Positions 19,589 through 27,709 of a stretch of DNA of 64,000 nt are shown piece after piece; the first letter of the stretch is position 1, and each line of letters begins with the position of its first letter. A program made the translations under genes and the position numbers. Source of the DNA: Paenibacillus massiliensis 2301065 = DSM 16942 (lineage in GTDB: Bacteria; Bacillota; Bacilli; Paenibacillales; Paenibacillaceae); NCBI RefSeq assembly GCF_000377505.1, contig NZ_KB898187.1, forward strand, positions 489,196 through 553,195. Direction: 5' to 3'. The notes under the pieces are model-generated. The model made no database searches. It was not told where the DNA came from and saw only the letters and a list, made by a program, of their open reading frames with translations.

Positions 19589-19599
19589 TAAAATTAACA
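19583..19599 (-). promoter_or_regulatory. GlnR/TnrA-type box at the nasBC promoter
   Basis: TGTTA-N7-TGACT, one mismatch to TGTNA-N7-TNACA, overlapping the -35. The same placement is seen at the narK and nasD promoters. Confidence 0.65.
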
Positions 19600-19645
19600 T
19601 CAAAAAGGGTTCAAAAACGAAAATTCAGGTTTTTATAAAATTATG

Positions 19646-19662
19646 TGTCATGAATATTGACA
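19646..19662 (+). promoter_or_regulatory. GlnR/TnrA-type box at the nitrate transporter promoter
   Basis: TGTCATGAATATTGACA is a perfect match to TGTNA-N7-TNACA. Its right half is the -35 element itself. Confidence 0.8.
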
Positions 19663-19685
19663 TTTAATATTTTGGTTTTTATAAT
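19657..19685 (+). promoter_or_regulatory. Sigma-A promoter of the nitrate transporter gene
   Basis: Perfect consensus: TTGACA (19657-19662), 17-base spacer, TATAAT (19680-19685). Confidence 0.92.
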
Positions 19686-19723
19686 TTGAATCAAAATAAC
19701 ATGGCTACATGTTCATCCAGCGA

Positions 19724-19801
19724 AGGCACAATGACGTGCTATTTCGTGTCGGCAAAGAGGCCGCCAACTTATGTCATCAGGACAAGTTGCGGCCTCTTTT
19801 T
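19724..19801 (+). promoter_or_regulatory. ANTAR-type antitermination leader of the nitrate transporter gene
   Basis: P1 is GGCAC-AATGAC-GTGCT (19725-19740) and P2 is CGGC-AAAGAG-GCCG (19750-19763). Both have hexaloops with A1 and G4. P2 overlaps the 5' arm of the terminator: AGAGGCCGCCAACTT (19756-19770) pairs with AAGTTGCGGCCTCT (19784-19797), with one bulged C, followed by T5. Same design as the two minus-strand nas leaders. Confidence 0.88.
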
Positions 19802-19833
19802 GGGTTGAGCAGGCTATACAGAGGAGTGGTTAG

Positions 19834-21051
19834 ATGGATAAGACGAGTTTTTGGAAAAGCGGGCACAAGCCTACCCTATTAAGTTCATTTTTGTATTTCG
19901 ACATCAGCTTCATGATCTGGGGCATGATCGGGCCACTTAGCGTACTCATTGCCCTCGATTACCCCATGGACCCGGTGCAAAAAGCCAACCTGGTAGCTCT
20001 CCCGGTGCTAGGCGGCTCCATATTACGTCTGTTGCTCGGCTTTCTGTCCGATTACATCGGTCCAAAGCTAACGGGGCAACTGGGAATGGCCACGACCTTT
20101 ATTCCTTTGTTACTGGGATGGCTATGGGTCGATTCGCTGGATCAGCTCTATCTTGTAGCGCTGCTGCTCGGCGTAGCTGGCGCTTCCTTCGCAGCCGCCC
20201 TGCCACTTGCAAGTCAGTGGTATCCCAAGGAGCATCAGGGATTGGCCATGGGGATTGCCGGTGCAGGCAACAGCGGTACAGTCCTCGCGACCCTGTTCGC
20301 CAATCGGATCGCTGAGCACTTCGGAAGCTGGAAGATCGTGTTTGGCCTGGCTGCAATTCCGATGTTCATCGTCTTTATCCTGTTCTCCATCCTAGCCTCC
20401 AATAGCCCCAATCGCCCTGCACCCAAGCGTCTAAGCCATTATGCCAAGGTGCTGAGCCAAGGGGATGCCTGGGTATTCTGTCTACTCTATTGCGTAACGT
20501 TTGGTGGTTTCGTAGGCTTGGCGAATTATCTTACTATTTTCTTCAACGTGCAATATGGCCTGTCCGCTATTCAAGCTGCTGACATCGCAACCATATGTAT
20601 TATCGCAGGTAGCTTCTTCAGACCAGTAGGTGGTTATCTGTCAGATCGCTTTGGCGGCATCAAGGTACTTACAATGCTTTACGGAGGTGCGGCACTCATG
20701 CTGGCAGGTGTATCCTTCCTGCCATCACTGCCTGTAGTCGTTGCCCTTCTGTTCATGGGTATGATGTGCCTTGGTGCAGGCAACGGCTCTGTATTCCAAC
20801 TCGTGCCACAGCGTTTCTCTAATGAAATTGGATTAATGACAGGCATTGTTGGTGCAGCAGGCGGTCTCGGCGGATACGCGCTGCCATTAATACTCGGCAA
20901 TATGTATAAGGCTACAGGCTCCTACTCTCTCGGCTTTATTACGATCGGTATGGTAGCTGTGCTGGCCCTGATCCTGCTGCTCGTCATGCAGCTCAAGTGG
21001 CGCTATACCTGGCTGTCCTTGAGCACCAAGCGGGCGGGCGAGACTGCATAA
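19834..21051 (+). CDS. nasA: Nitrate/nitrite transporter, MFS (NarK/NasA type)
   Basis: A 12-segment major facilitator protein of 405 residues that imports nitrate (and possibly exchanges nitrite). Features are GMIGPLSVLIA in the first helix, RLLLGFLSDYIGPK after helix 2, and the glycine-rich nitrate signatures GIAGAGNSGTV and MTGIVGAAGGLGG in the two halves. The ribosome binding site GAGGAG is about 9 bases before the ATG. It is divergently transcribed from nasB and sits in the middle of the nas region. Controlled by its own promoter, GlnR-type box and ANTAR leader. Confidence 0.93.
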   Translation: MDKTSFWKSGHKPTLLSSFLYFDISFMIWGMIGPLSVLIALDYPMDPVQKANLVALPVLGGSILRLLLGFLSDYIGPKLTGQLGMATTFIPLLLGWLWVDSLDQLYLVALLLGVAGASFAAALPLASQWYPKEHQGLAMGIAGAGNSGTVLATLFANRIAEHFGSWKIVFGLAAIPMFIVFILFSILASNSPNRPAPKRLSHYAKVLSQGDAWVFCLLYCVTFGGFVGLANYLTIFFNVQYGLSAIQAADIATICIIAGSFFRPVGGYLSDRFGGIKVLTMLYGGAALMLAGVSFLPSLPVVVALLFMGMMCLGAGNGSVFQLVPQRFSNEIGLMTGIVGAAGGLGGYALPLILGNMYKATGSYSLGFITIGMVAVLALILLLVMQLKWRYTWLSLSTKRAGETA

Positions 21052-21068
21052 ACAGAGAAGAAATTCAA

Positions 21069-21113
21069 GGGACTTATCCCAGGCGATTGATTCGTCCGGG
21101 GTAGGTCTCTTTT
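21069..21113 (+). terminator. Terminator after the nitrate transporter gene
   Basis: GGGACTTATCCC pairs with GGGGTAGGTCTC (two G-U pairs) around a loop of about 20 bases, followed by TTTTATT. Confidence 0.7.
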
Positions 21114-21200
21114 ATTGCAATTATAGATATCACAGCATTTGGCATCATTCGATTCCCATCACTCTTGGAATTCTGTAATGATGAATGAATGCATGCATGG

Positions 21201-21737
21201 CTAATCTTGAGGCTTCATTATGGACAGCATAATGTGCTCCTCCCACTTGCCAGCAATCATCACATCTTTTCGAGCCAGACCCTCTTCTCGGAAGCCTGCC
21301 TTCTCAAGCACTCTTAACGAGCCAGCATTATGAGGCATTACACCTGCTTCAATACAATGAAGATCCAAATTTCCAAACGCATACTGAACCACTAAATTCA
21401 CGGCTTCCGTGGCATAGCCTTTACCGTTATGCTCCTTATCCAAAAGGTATCCCATGGTCGCTTTATGAAGGGAGCCTCGATTGACATGAAATAGTTGGAT
21501 CGTGCCAATCAGTAGATCGTCTGTATTGGTAAAGATACCAAAGTAATAGCCTTCTTCCCTCTGAGCATCCAGTTGCTTCTGTGCAATTAGGTTCGCCTGA
21601 CCTTTGAGGGTATAGAAATTCTCCTCGCGGGACACAGCATATTTCTCAAAAAATGCGCGATTATCCGTCTGCAACCTAAGGCTCTGATGAACATCTTCTT
21701 GATCCAGCGGTCTAAAGTAGATTTGGGTTCCTCTCAA
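21201..21737 (-). CDS. GNAT acetyltransferase, RimJ/RimL type
   Basis: 178 residues of the GNAT superfamily, acetyl-CoA-dependent N-acetyltransferases of the ribosomal-protein/spermidine-like subgroup. Acetyl-CoA-binding segment is GYLLDKEHNGKGYATEAV, and GVMPHNAGSLRVLEKAGFREEG is a hallmark of the RimJ/RimL type. It starts with TTG at 21737, six bases after GGAGG. Separated from the nas genes by a terminator, so it is an independent gene. Substrate unknown. Confidence 0.88.
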   Translation of the reverse strand: MRGTQIYFRPLDQEDVHQSLRLQTDNRAFFEKYAVSREENFYTLKGQANLIAQKQLDAQREEGYYFGIFTNTDDLLIGTIQLFHVNRGSLHKATMGYLLDKEHNGKGYATEAVNLVVQYAFGNLDLHCIEAGVMPHNAGSLRVLEKAGFREEGLARKDVMIAGKWEEHIMLSIMKPQD

Positions 21738-22096
21738 CTGATTTCCTCCAGTACAGGTTAATAGCTGTTATATAAATTAATATTATAATAGTAAGCTTGT
21801 TCCTTCTACCAGTGTTTTAACCAGAGTAATGGTGAGTGTCGTGTCGTTACAAGCGTAGGCATCCATTCAGGCAAAAAAAAAGAAGAGCGACCAGCTTCGG
21901 GGATTGACTCCTGTCTCACATACAGGGGTCAGTCCCTTGCCAGCCCTCACCTTCTTTTACATTTCAGCGCCCCAATCATTTCATCACATCATATCAGGCA
22001 GTTGTGGCGTTATTCATGCAACCGCACGCGACGCATCCATCACTAGCCCGTTCCATATTTCATACAGTTTGATCTGCCATTAAGCGCGATAGGCTT
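21738..22096. other. Intergenic region between nasE and the acetyltransferase gene
   Basis: Holds the nasDE terminator (21873-21956). The remainder is unremarkable. Confidence 0.5.
21873..21956 (-). terminator. Terminator after nasDE
   Basis: Minus strand AAGAAG ... CTTCTT outer stem with a nested long hairpin (GACTGACCCCTGT / ACAGGAGTC) and a following T9 run. Confidence 0.8.
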
Positions 22097-22420
22097 CTAC
22101 GCTCCATTGACCAGAATGTAGACATCCCCACTTTGTTCATCAATCTCTGTGGCAAAAGTAGTCACTCTTCCTACATCCGGCTCATGTACATTGCCGCTTG
22201 CCAGATCGATCTTCCAATCATGCAACGGACAATGGACCTTGTGACCGCAGACCATCCCTTCAGACAGCTTTCCTCCTTTGTGAGGACAGTGATTCTCCAG
22301 CGCCTTGATGCTTCCATCTTGCAAGCGAAATAATGCTACCTCTTTATCCTCTATGCGAAGGGTTCTTGCACCCAATTTGTCGATCTCACTCAGGTGTGCT
22401 ACGCGAATCTTGCTCTCCAT
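22097..22420 (-). CDS. nasE: Assimilatory nitrite reductase small subunit (Rieske)
   Basis: 107-residue Rieske [2Fe-2S] protein that works with NasD in reducing nitrite to ammonium. The cluster ligands are in CPHKGG (about residues 45-50) and CPLHDW (about 64-69). It starts 20 bases after nasD with GGAGGGGG before the ATG, and ends the nasDE operon. Confidence 0.95.
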   Translation of the reverse strand: MESKIRVAHLSEIDKLGARTLRIEDKEVALFRLQDGSIKALENHCPHKGGKLSEGMVCGHKVHCPLHDWKIDLASGNVHEPDVGRVTTFATEIDEQSGDVYILVNGA

Positions 22421-22440
22421 CTCTTTTTCCCCCTCCTATA

Positions 22441-24870
22441 TTACTCTGTTACAGCCTGCAGGCCAGCTAAAGGTTCGAAATTCTTGCGAAGTCCGCCGTC
22501 CTCGACGATCTCTTTCCAAGGATCTCTAGTGTAGCTTAACGTCTCATCAAGTCTGCCTTGCAGGCGCTTGCGCTCCTCTGGGTCCGAGAGGGCTGTCTTA
22601 ACCGCTTCAATACCGACGCGCTCCATCCAGTGGGCCGTACGCTCATTCCAGGTGGCCTGCTCACGATAATATTGCAAATAGGCCGATGACCATTCCAGCA
22701 CTTCCGCTTCTGTCTTGACGGTGCAGAGCAGCTCCGCTGCACGTACCTTGATGCCTCCATTACCGCCGACATACAATTCCCAGCCTCCATCAATGGCTAC
22801 AATCCCGACGTCTTTGATGGCAGCCTCTGCACAGTTACGCGGACAGCCGGAGACAGCAAGCTTAACCTTTGCTGGCGCATTCATCCGTTCAAATGCCTTT
22901 TCCAGCTTAATGCCCATATCCATTGCATCCTGTGTGCCAAAGCGGCAGAACGTATTACCTACACATGTCTTTACCGTTCTCAGCGTCTTGCCATAAGCAT
23001 GCCCGGAAGGCATATCCAGCTCCTCCCAGATCTTTGGCAGGTCCTCCTTCTTGACACCAAGTAAATCCAGCCGCTGTCCACCTGTGAACTTCACCAAAGG
23101 AACCTCGTACTTCTCAGCGACATCTGCAATCTTCTTCAGATCAGCTGGCGAGGTGACTCCACCATAGATTCTAGGTACTACGGAATAAGTACCATCCTTT
23201 TGAATGTTGGCATGGTAGCGTTCATTGGTGAAGCGGGATTCCTTCTCGTCCACATATTCAGCCGGCCATAGCATACCCAGGTAATAGTTCAGGGCAGGGC
23301 GGCACTTGGAGCAGCCTCCGTCCTCTTCCCATCCCAGCACATTCATAACTTCCTTGACAGTCATCAGACCCATTTCTTTAATGCTGTCTACGATCTCATC
23401 CCGACTCAGCGAGGTACAGCCACAGATACCTTCCTTGACCGATGTCGCCTCATCTCCCGCATATAAATGAAGGAGACCCTCCACCAGTGGCTTACAGCCT
23501 CCGCAAGAAGCAGACGCCTTCGTGCAAGCCTTGATCTCGCCGACTGTGCGACAACCGCCAGCAACAGCGTCTGCAATGTCCTTCTTGCTCACACCATTAC
23601 AGCCGCAGATGATCTCGTCATCACTCATGGCCTCAAGCATGGCCGAGCCTGAATTACCGGCTTGACCTGGCGCATATCCGAGCAGAAGCTCTTTTTCCCG
23701 GCCAGCAATGGACTCACCACTTTTAATCAGCGAGAACAAGGACGCTCCATCGGAGGTATCCCCGAACAATACAGCTCCGACGAGACGCTCGTCGCGGATG
23801 ACAATCTTTTTATACACACCATCTATTTCGTCCTGATACCGCATGGAGCGCATACCTGGCTCATCGTTATAATAGCCTGCAGAGAATACATCCACACCAG
23901 ACACCTTCAGCTTGGTGGAGGTTAAGGAGCCTGCGTAGCCCTCGCTACCAATTCCCGCCAGCTGCTTGGCTAGTACAGCCCCTTGCTCATATAGTGGAGC
24001 TACAAGACCATACGCAATCCCGCGATGCTCTGCACATTCACCTACAGCATAGATATCCGGGATGCTGGTATGCATGAAGTCATCCACAATAATCCCGCGG
24101 TTCGTATCTAGGCCTGCGGATTTGGCTAATTCAATATTGGGCTTGATCCCGACGGCCATCACGACCAGATCTGCTTCCAGAGTGGTGCCATCCGCGAAAC
24201 GAAGTCCATTCGCCCGCTTGCGACCCATGATCTCTGCAGTCTGGTGGCTTAGCAGGAACTTCATTCCTTGAGCTTCCAACTCACGCTGCAGCATCACAGA
24301 GGCCGGTCTATCCAGTTGGCGATCCATGAGCCCTTCACTATTATGAATGACAGATACATCCATCCCCAGATTCAAAAGTCCACGTGCTGCTTCAAGGCCC
24401 AGCAGGCCACCACCGATGACGGCTGCCTTGCTGTATTTCTTGGCGCTCTCCATCATCGTGTGACAATCTTGGATGTTGCGGAAGCCGATGACACCCTCTT
24501 TATTCGCTCCTGGAAGAGGTAGAATGAAGGCATTGGAGCCTGTGGCAATAAGCAGCACATCATAGGCTACCTCCATGCCCTTGAGAGATCTTACCACCTT
24601 ATTCGCAGGATCAATGTGCTGGACTGGATCCCCTGTGTGAAGGTGAATCCCGTTTTCTTCATACCAATCCCAGTCATTAATGACGATATCGCGAATATCC
24701 GACCCTCCCGCCAGGACCGTCGACAGCATAATGCGGTTGTAATTCGGGTGCGGCTCCTCTCCAAAAACAGTGATCTCATACGCATCAGGAGCAAGCTTCA
24801 ACAAATGCTCTATTGTTCGTATACCCGCCATTCCATTCCCGATCAGTACCAGTTTCTTTGCACTTCCCAT
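22441..24870 (-). CDS. nasD: Assimilatory NAD(P)H nitrite reductase large subunit
   Basis: Reduces nitrite to ammonium with siroheme and [4Fe-4S]. 809 residues. Order: FAD/NAD domain (about 1-390; LVLIGNGMAGIRTIE, IGGGLLGLEAARGL), BFD [2Fe-2S] domain (CGCNGVSKKD ... CGGCK, about 420-460), ferredoxin-like half-domain, then the siroheme/4Fe-4S site with cysteines in CVGNTFCRFG (about 637) and CPRNCAEA (about 680). All cofactor ligands are present. Strong ribosome binding site GGGGGA 8 bases upstream. First gene of nasDE, behind an ANTAR leader. No siroheme synthesis gene (nasF) lies in the window. Confidence 0.95.
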   Translation of the reverse strand: MGSAKKLVLIGNGMAGIRTIEHLLKLAPDAYEITVFGEEPHPNYNRIMLSTVLAGGSDIRDIVINDWDWYEENGIHLHTGDPVQHIDPANKVVRSLKGMEVAYDVLLIATGSNAFILPLPGANKEGVIGFRNIQDCHTMMESAKKYSKAAVIGGGLLGLEAARGLLNLGMDVSVIHNSEGLMDRQLDRPASVMLQRELEAQGMKFLLSHQTAEIMGRKRANGLRFADGTTLEADLVVMAVGIKPNIELAKSAGLDTNRGIIVDDFMHTSIPDIYAVGECAEHRGIAYGLVAPLYEQGAVLAKQLAGIGSEGYAGSLTSTKLKVSGVDVFSAGYYNDEPGMRSMRYQDEIDGVYKKIVIRDERLVGAVLFGDTSDGASLFSLIKSGESIAGREKELLLGYAPGQAGNSGSAMLEAMSDDEIICGCNGVSKKDIADAVAGGCRTVGEIKACTKASASCGGCKPLVEGLLHLYAGDEATSVKEGICGCTSLSRDEIVDSIKEMGLMTVKEVMNVLGWEEDGGCSKCRPALNYYLGMLWPAEYVDEKESRFTNERYHANIQKDGTYSVVPRIYGGVTSPADLKKIADVAEKYEVPLVKFTGGQRLDLLGVKKEDLPKIWEELDMPSGHAYGKTLRTVKTCVGNTFCRFGTQDAMDMGIKLEKAFERMNAPAKVKLAVSGCPRNCAEAAIKDVGIVAIDGGWELYVGGNGGIKVRAAELLCTVKTEAEVLEWSSAYLQYYREQATWNERTAHWMERVGIEAVKTALSDPEERKRLQGRLDETLSYTRDPWKEIVEDGGLRKNFEPLAGLQAVTE

Positions 24871-24922
24871 CCTACATATCCCCCTTCTGCGAGCTTCAAG
24901 CCTTATGGCAGCACGGAAACAG

Positions 24923-25012
24923 AAAAAGCCCGCTCATGCGCAAAGAGACATCGCTCTATGCTACACGAAGACGGGCTTCATTGCCGCTTCCAGACAGATA
25001 CGCCGTTGTATC
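24923..25012 (-). promoter_or_regulatory. ANTAR-type antitermination leader of nasDE
   Basis: Minus strand P1 is GATAC-AACGGC-GTATC (24997-25012). P2 is GGC-AATGAA-GCC (24974-24985) with flanking GAAG/CTTC pairing. Both hexaloops have A1 and G4. P2 overlaps AGCCCG (24972-24977), the 5' arm of a terminator closed by CGGGCT (24927-24932) and a T5 run (24923-24927). Only six core base pairs, but the loop can pair internally (GAGCG/CGCTC). Confidence 0.86.
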
Positions 25013-25054
25013 CATCAGATTAATGACCTTGTAAGTTAAGGTAATATTAGCTTT

Positions 25055-25083
25055 AATATAAAAGGAATTCACGACCATGTCAA
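25055..25083 (-). promoter_or_regulatory. Sigma-A promoter of nasDE
   Basis: TTGACA (25078-25083), 17-base spacer, TATATT (25055-25060). Confidence 0.88.
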
Positions 25084-25094
25084 CTATCTTTACG
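25078..25094 (-). promoter_or_regulatory. GlnR/TnrA-type box at the nasDE promoter
   Basis: CGTAA-N7-TGACA, one mismatch to the palindrome, overlapping the -35 exactly as at the other two nas promoters. Confidence 0.65.
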
Positions 25095-25257
25095 CAAAAA
25101 GTGTTTAACTTATAAAGTAACAGAAGAATAAGGTAAAAAGAGGCAATAAAAATCACATTTTCAGAAAAAAATGATTGCTTTTTTGTTAAAACACCTCCAG
25201 AATGTACGAAAAGACACCAATACTGATGCGAAACCTGCTCGTTAGCAAGTAATCATA

Positions 25258-25274
25258 TGTCAGGTTATATAACC
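25258..25274 (+). promoter_or_regulatory. Possible GlnR/TnrA-type box before the ANTAR gene
   Basis: TGTCA-N7-TAACC, one mismatch, 28 bases upstream of the ANTAR start codon. I could not find a convincing -35/-10 pair next to it, so the site is weaker evidence than the other three. Confidence 0.35.
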
Positions 25275-25301
25275 CGATACTACAGGAGGGAAATTCCCAG
25301 C

Positions 25302-25880
25302 ATGCGTTCTTTTCTTATTATTGACGCCCAACCGCCGGAGAATCTTTCCAAATATCATCCTGAATCCATCATGTTATCCTACGGTTATCAGGTGCATCCT
25401 TCCGGTAGCGAGGCTATCGTTCGTGAGTCCATCCAGCATGCGGATGCCATGATCCTACACCTGCCACTCTCTTCAATAGAGACATGGGGAAATACCCTCG
25501 TCAAGCAGAGGTCTTTACCTATCTTCTGGTGGTGCAGCACCGAGACGGCCCAGTCGTCGCTGCAGGATTGCGAAGTAAATGTATCCATTGACGGAGTGCT
25601 TACCCCATCTATGACGGAGCAGGAGCTTCACTGGTCACTGCATTTTGGAGAAAAGCGATTCTTCGAGCGGCAGCACTGGCATAGCGAACGGGAGCAACTG
25701 CACGCACGTCTGGAGGAGCGGAAATGGATTGATAAAGCTAAGGGGATACTTGGACAAATTAACGGCATACCCGAGGCCGAAGCCTATGACGTCCTGCGCA
25801 AGAAGGCCATGAATGATCGCAAACGTATTGTCGATGTAGCGATATCTATTGTCAAAGCGCACGAAATGCTTAGAGCATAG
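25302..25880 (+). CDS. ANTAR-domain RNA-binding antiterminator (NasR-like role)
   Basis: 192 residues. The C-terminal about 60 residues are an ANTAR domain: RLEERKWIDKAKGILG followed by EAEAYDVLRKKAMNDRKR and VDVAISIVKAHEML. This domain binds paired hexaloop hairpins in leader RNA and prevents termination. The N-terminal part (FLIIDAQPPEN onward) resembles a response-regulator receiver, but where a phospho-Asp is expected it reads DAMILHLPLS with no Asp on the strand end, so it is probably not phosphorylated. A helical stretch (WHSEREQLHARLEER) links the two. The ATG at 25302 is preferred (GGAGGG 11 bases upstream). Three matching leaders in the window point to the nas operons as targets. In operon with a TrpD2-like gene. 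Confidence 0.88.
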   Translation: MRSFLIIDAQPPENLSKYHPESIMLSYGYQVHPSGSEAIVRESIQHADAMILHLPLSSIETWGNTLVKQRSLPIFWWCSTETAQSSLQDCEVNVSIDGVLTPSMTEQELHWSLHFGEKRFFERQHWHSEREQLHARLEERKWIDKAKGILGQINGIPEAEAYDVLRKKAMNDRKRIVDVAISIVKAHEMLRA

Positions 25881-25903
25881 TAATCCGAGAAGGAGAATTG
25901 ACG

Positions 25904-26962
25904 ATGAATATGATCGATGTCTTGAAGGAGGTTGGACGTGGCAAACGCGGAGCCCGTGACCTCACCTACGAAGAAGCCTTGCAGGCCGCAGAGCATATTC
26001 TTGGCGGCACAGCCACACCGGCACAGATCGGTGCCTTCCTTGCTGCGGAGCGCATCAAGATGGAGAGCGTGGAGGAGCTTGAGGCATTCGTGCTAACCTG
26101 CCGTAAGCATGCTCAGCGACCTGCACTGCAGCAAGGCATTGATTTTGCTGGCCCCTATGACGGTAGAGTCTCGTCCTTCATTGCCACTTTTCCAACAGCG
26201 TTTCTGCTTGCAGCAGCGGGCTTACCAGTCACACTTCACGGAACCTCTCCGCTCCCTCCAAAATGGGGCATTACATTGTCTATACTCCTGAAGGAGCTGG
26301 GAATTCATCCTGAACAGGCGGCTAACGAGCTCATGGCCAGGGCAGCGGTAACTTCAGGAGTGACCTATATGCATGCCGAAGCATGGTGCCAACCGCTCAA
26401 AAGGCTTCGCTCCATTCGTGAGGAACTGGGACTACGTACTGTACTGAATACCATGGAAAAGCTGGTGGACTACAACCATTCACCTTACATCGTGTTCGGC
26501 GTTTTCCATAATACGGTATTCGAACGAACTGCCAAGCTCCTGAATCGCTTGAATTACCAAAGTGCATTGATTATTCAGGGCGTTGAAGGGTCGGAGGATC
26601 TTCACATTAACAGACCTACCCGCACTTACCGGTTGGATGCTGGTCATACGACCATGGAGGTCATTGATCCGGAAATGTTCGGTCTGGAGGCTGAGCTGCC
26701 AGAGATGACCTGGACCCCTGCTGCCCAAATTCGAGTTACTGAAGAGGTCCTGCGCGGTGAAGGGCACATGGCATTCATGAATCAGGTATTGCTGAATGGG
26801 GCAGTCCGCCTGCATGTCGCTGGCCGTGTGGATTCTATTGAGGAAGGAATCTATACCTGCAAGCTCCTGTTGGAGAACGGCGAAGCCTGGCGCACCTATA
26901 CCGGCTGGCGTTCCGTTATGCAAGAGAGTCTACAGGCGGAGGCACCCTCTTCCAGTCGTTAA
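25904..26962 (+). CDS. TrpD2-like protein (anthranilate phosphoribosyltransferase family)
   Basis: 352 residues with the anthranilate phosphoribosyltransferase fold: an N-terminal helical domain (LTYEEALQAAEHILGGTATPAQIGAFLAAERIK, in pieces), then the phosphoribosyl domain. The PRPP-binding loop normally rich in glycine (GTGGD) is altered to GPYDG, and the second KHGNR-like motif to LHGTSPLPP, so tryptophan-type activity is unlikely. This matches the TrpD2/YbiB group, whose E. coli member binds nucleic acid. The ATG at 25904 is chosen because GGAG lies 8 bases upstream. It follows the ANTAR gene by 23 bases, suggesting a part in nas control or RNA/nucleotide chemistry; that is inference. Confidence 0.82.
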   Translation: MNMIDVLKEVGRGKRGARDLTYEEALQAAEHILGGTATPAQIGAFLAAERIKMESVEELEAFVLTCRKHAQRPALQQGIDFAGPYDGRVSSFIATFPTAFLLAAAGLPVTLHGTSPLPPKWGITLSILLKELGIHPEQAANELMARAAVTSGVTYMHAEAWCQPLKRLRSIREELGLRTVLNTMEKLVDYNHSPYIVFGVFHNTVFERTAKLLNRLNYQSALIIQGVEGSEDLHINRPTRTYRLDAGHTTMEVIDPEMFGLEAELPEMTWTPAAQIRVTEEVLRGEGHMAFMNQVLLNGAVRLHVAGRVDSIEEGIYTCKLLLENGEAWRTYTGWRSVMQESLQAEAPSSSR

Positions 26963-27097
26963 GGATGTTAAAGATGTCACGCAAAAAAACGTCTTTTGAC
27001 GTACTTCCACGAGAAGAAAGACCGCGTTTGGGTGAAAGTTTCTTACGATATCGAATTTGCTCAGCTTCGCTAAAACTTATAAATTCAATTATATTCG

Positions 27098-27142
27098 AAA
27101 AAAAAAGCTCTCCCGACAACGACGGTTCGGGAAAGCTTTTTT
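27098..27142. terminator. Bidirectional terminator after the TrpD2-like gene
   Basis: Near-perfect stem AAAGCT-C-TCCCGA / TCGGGA-A-AGCTTT with an A-run before and a T-run after it, so it can stop transcription from both sides. Confidence 0.85.
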
Positions 27143-27178
27143 CCTATTGCTGACTTGGACCACTCTGCTTGCAAGCAG

Positions 27179-27424
27179 CTATCTGTATGTACGACTCGAC
27201 ATGTAGTAGGTCTGCGAAGGGGCTACATGCTGTGACTGAAAATAAATGCTATGGTCTGTCTGAATCGCATTTGAAGTTGACTGGTCTGCAGGTCGGGTAC
27301 TTACATTCATTCCGTCTGTTCCTTGAGGTGCCAGATAACCGATGATGCAGGCCAGCAAAAAGCATACAGCGCTAAGCAATGCCGCTCTTGCCCGAGGGTG
27401 TCGATCTGCGTAATCCCGTAGCAT
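27179..27424 (-). CDS. Small single-span membrane protein of unknown function
   Basis: About 81 residues: MLRDYADRHPRARAALL, one hydrophobic segment (AVCFLLACIIGYLAP) and a polar Ser/Thr/Gln-rich tail rich in tyrosine at the end. The ATG at 27424 is preferred (AAGGA 8 bases upstream); the frame is open back to 27463. No known family recognised. Position and reading frame alone support it, so it may not be expressed. Confidence 0.5.
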   Translation of the reverse strand: MLRDYADRHPRARAALLSAVCFLLACIIGYLAPQGTDGMNVSTRPADQSTSNAIQTDHSIYFQSQHVAPSQTYYMSSRTYR

Positions 27425-27709
27425 GACATCCATCCTTTTCAATGAGTTTCCTAAGATACTCATAGCATATCATGGCTGACAGATCGCAGTAACTTGCCTG
27501 AGACGAGGATTTAACCTCGACTTTAGTCTAAGTCTCCCCCTAGACCCACAGTTCAAGCCCCCTCCTGTCGTTACAACCTTTTCACCTAAACAAAAGATAT
27601 TCACTCGACCAGAGGACTTGATGTATTGCCTGTATTGCCCATGTGTATGCTTAATAATCCCAGCCTGTCCCACTATGGATAAGCCTGTCTGCGTGGACCA
27701 GACTACAGA

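Noticed and set aside
21873..21956. Considered as a fourth ANTAR leader.
   Set aside because: It lies after nasE, has no A1/G4 hexaloop pair and no gene in the nas pathway follows it; an ordinary terminator.
26965..27153. 62-codon ORF after the TrpD2-like gene.
   Set aside because: Weak ribosome binding site, runs into the terminator, no family resemblance.
27470..27673. Possible tRNA-like T-arm (GAGGTTAAATCCTC).
   Set aside because: No acceptor stem, D-arm or anticodon arm could be fitted, and the T-loop lacks the conserved TTC.
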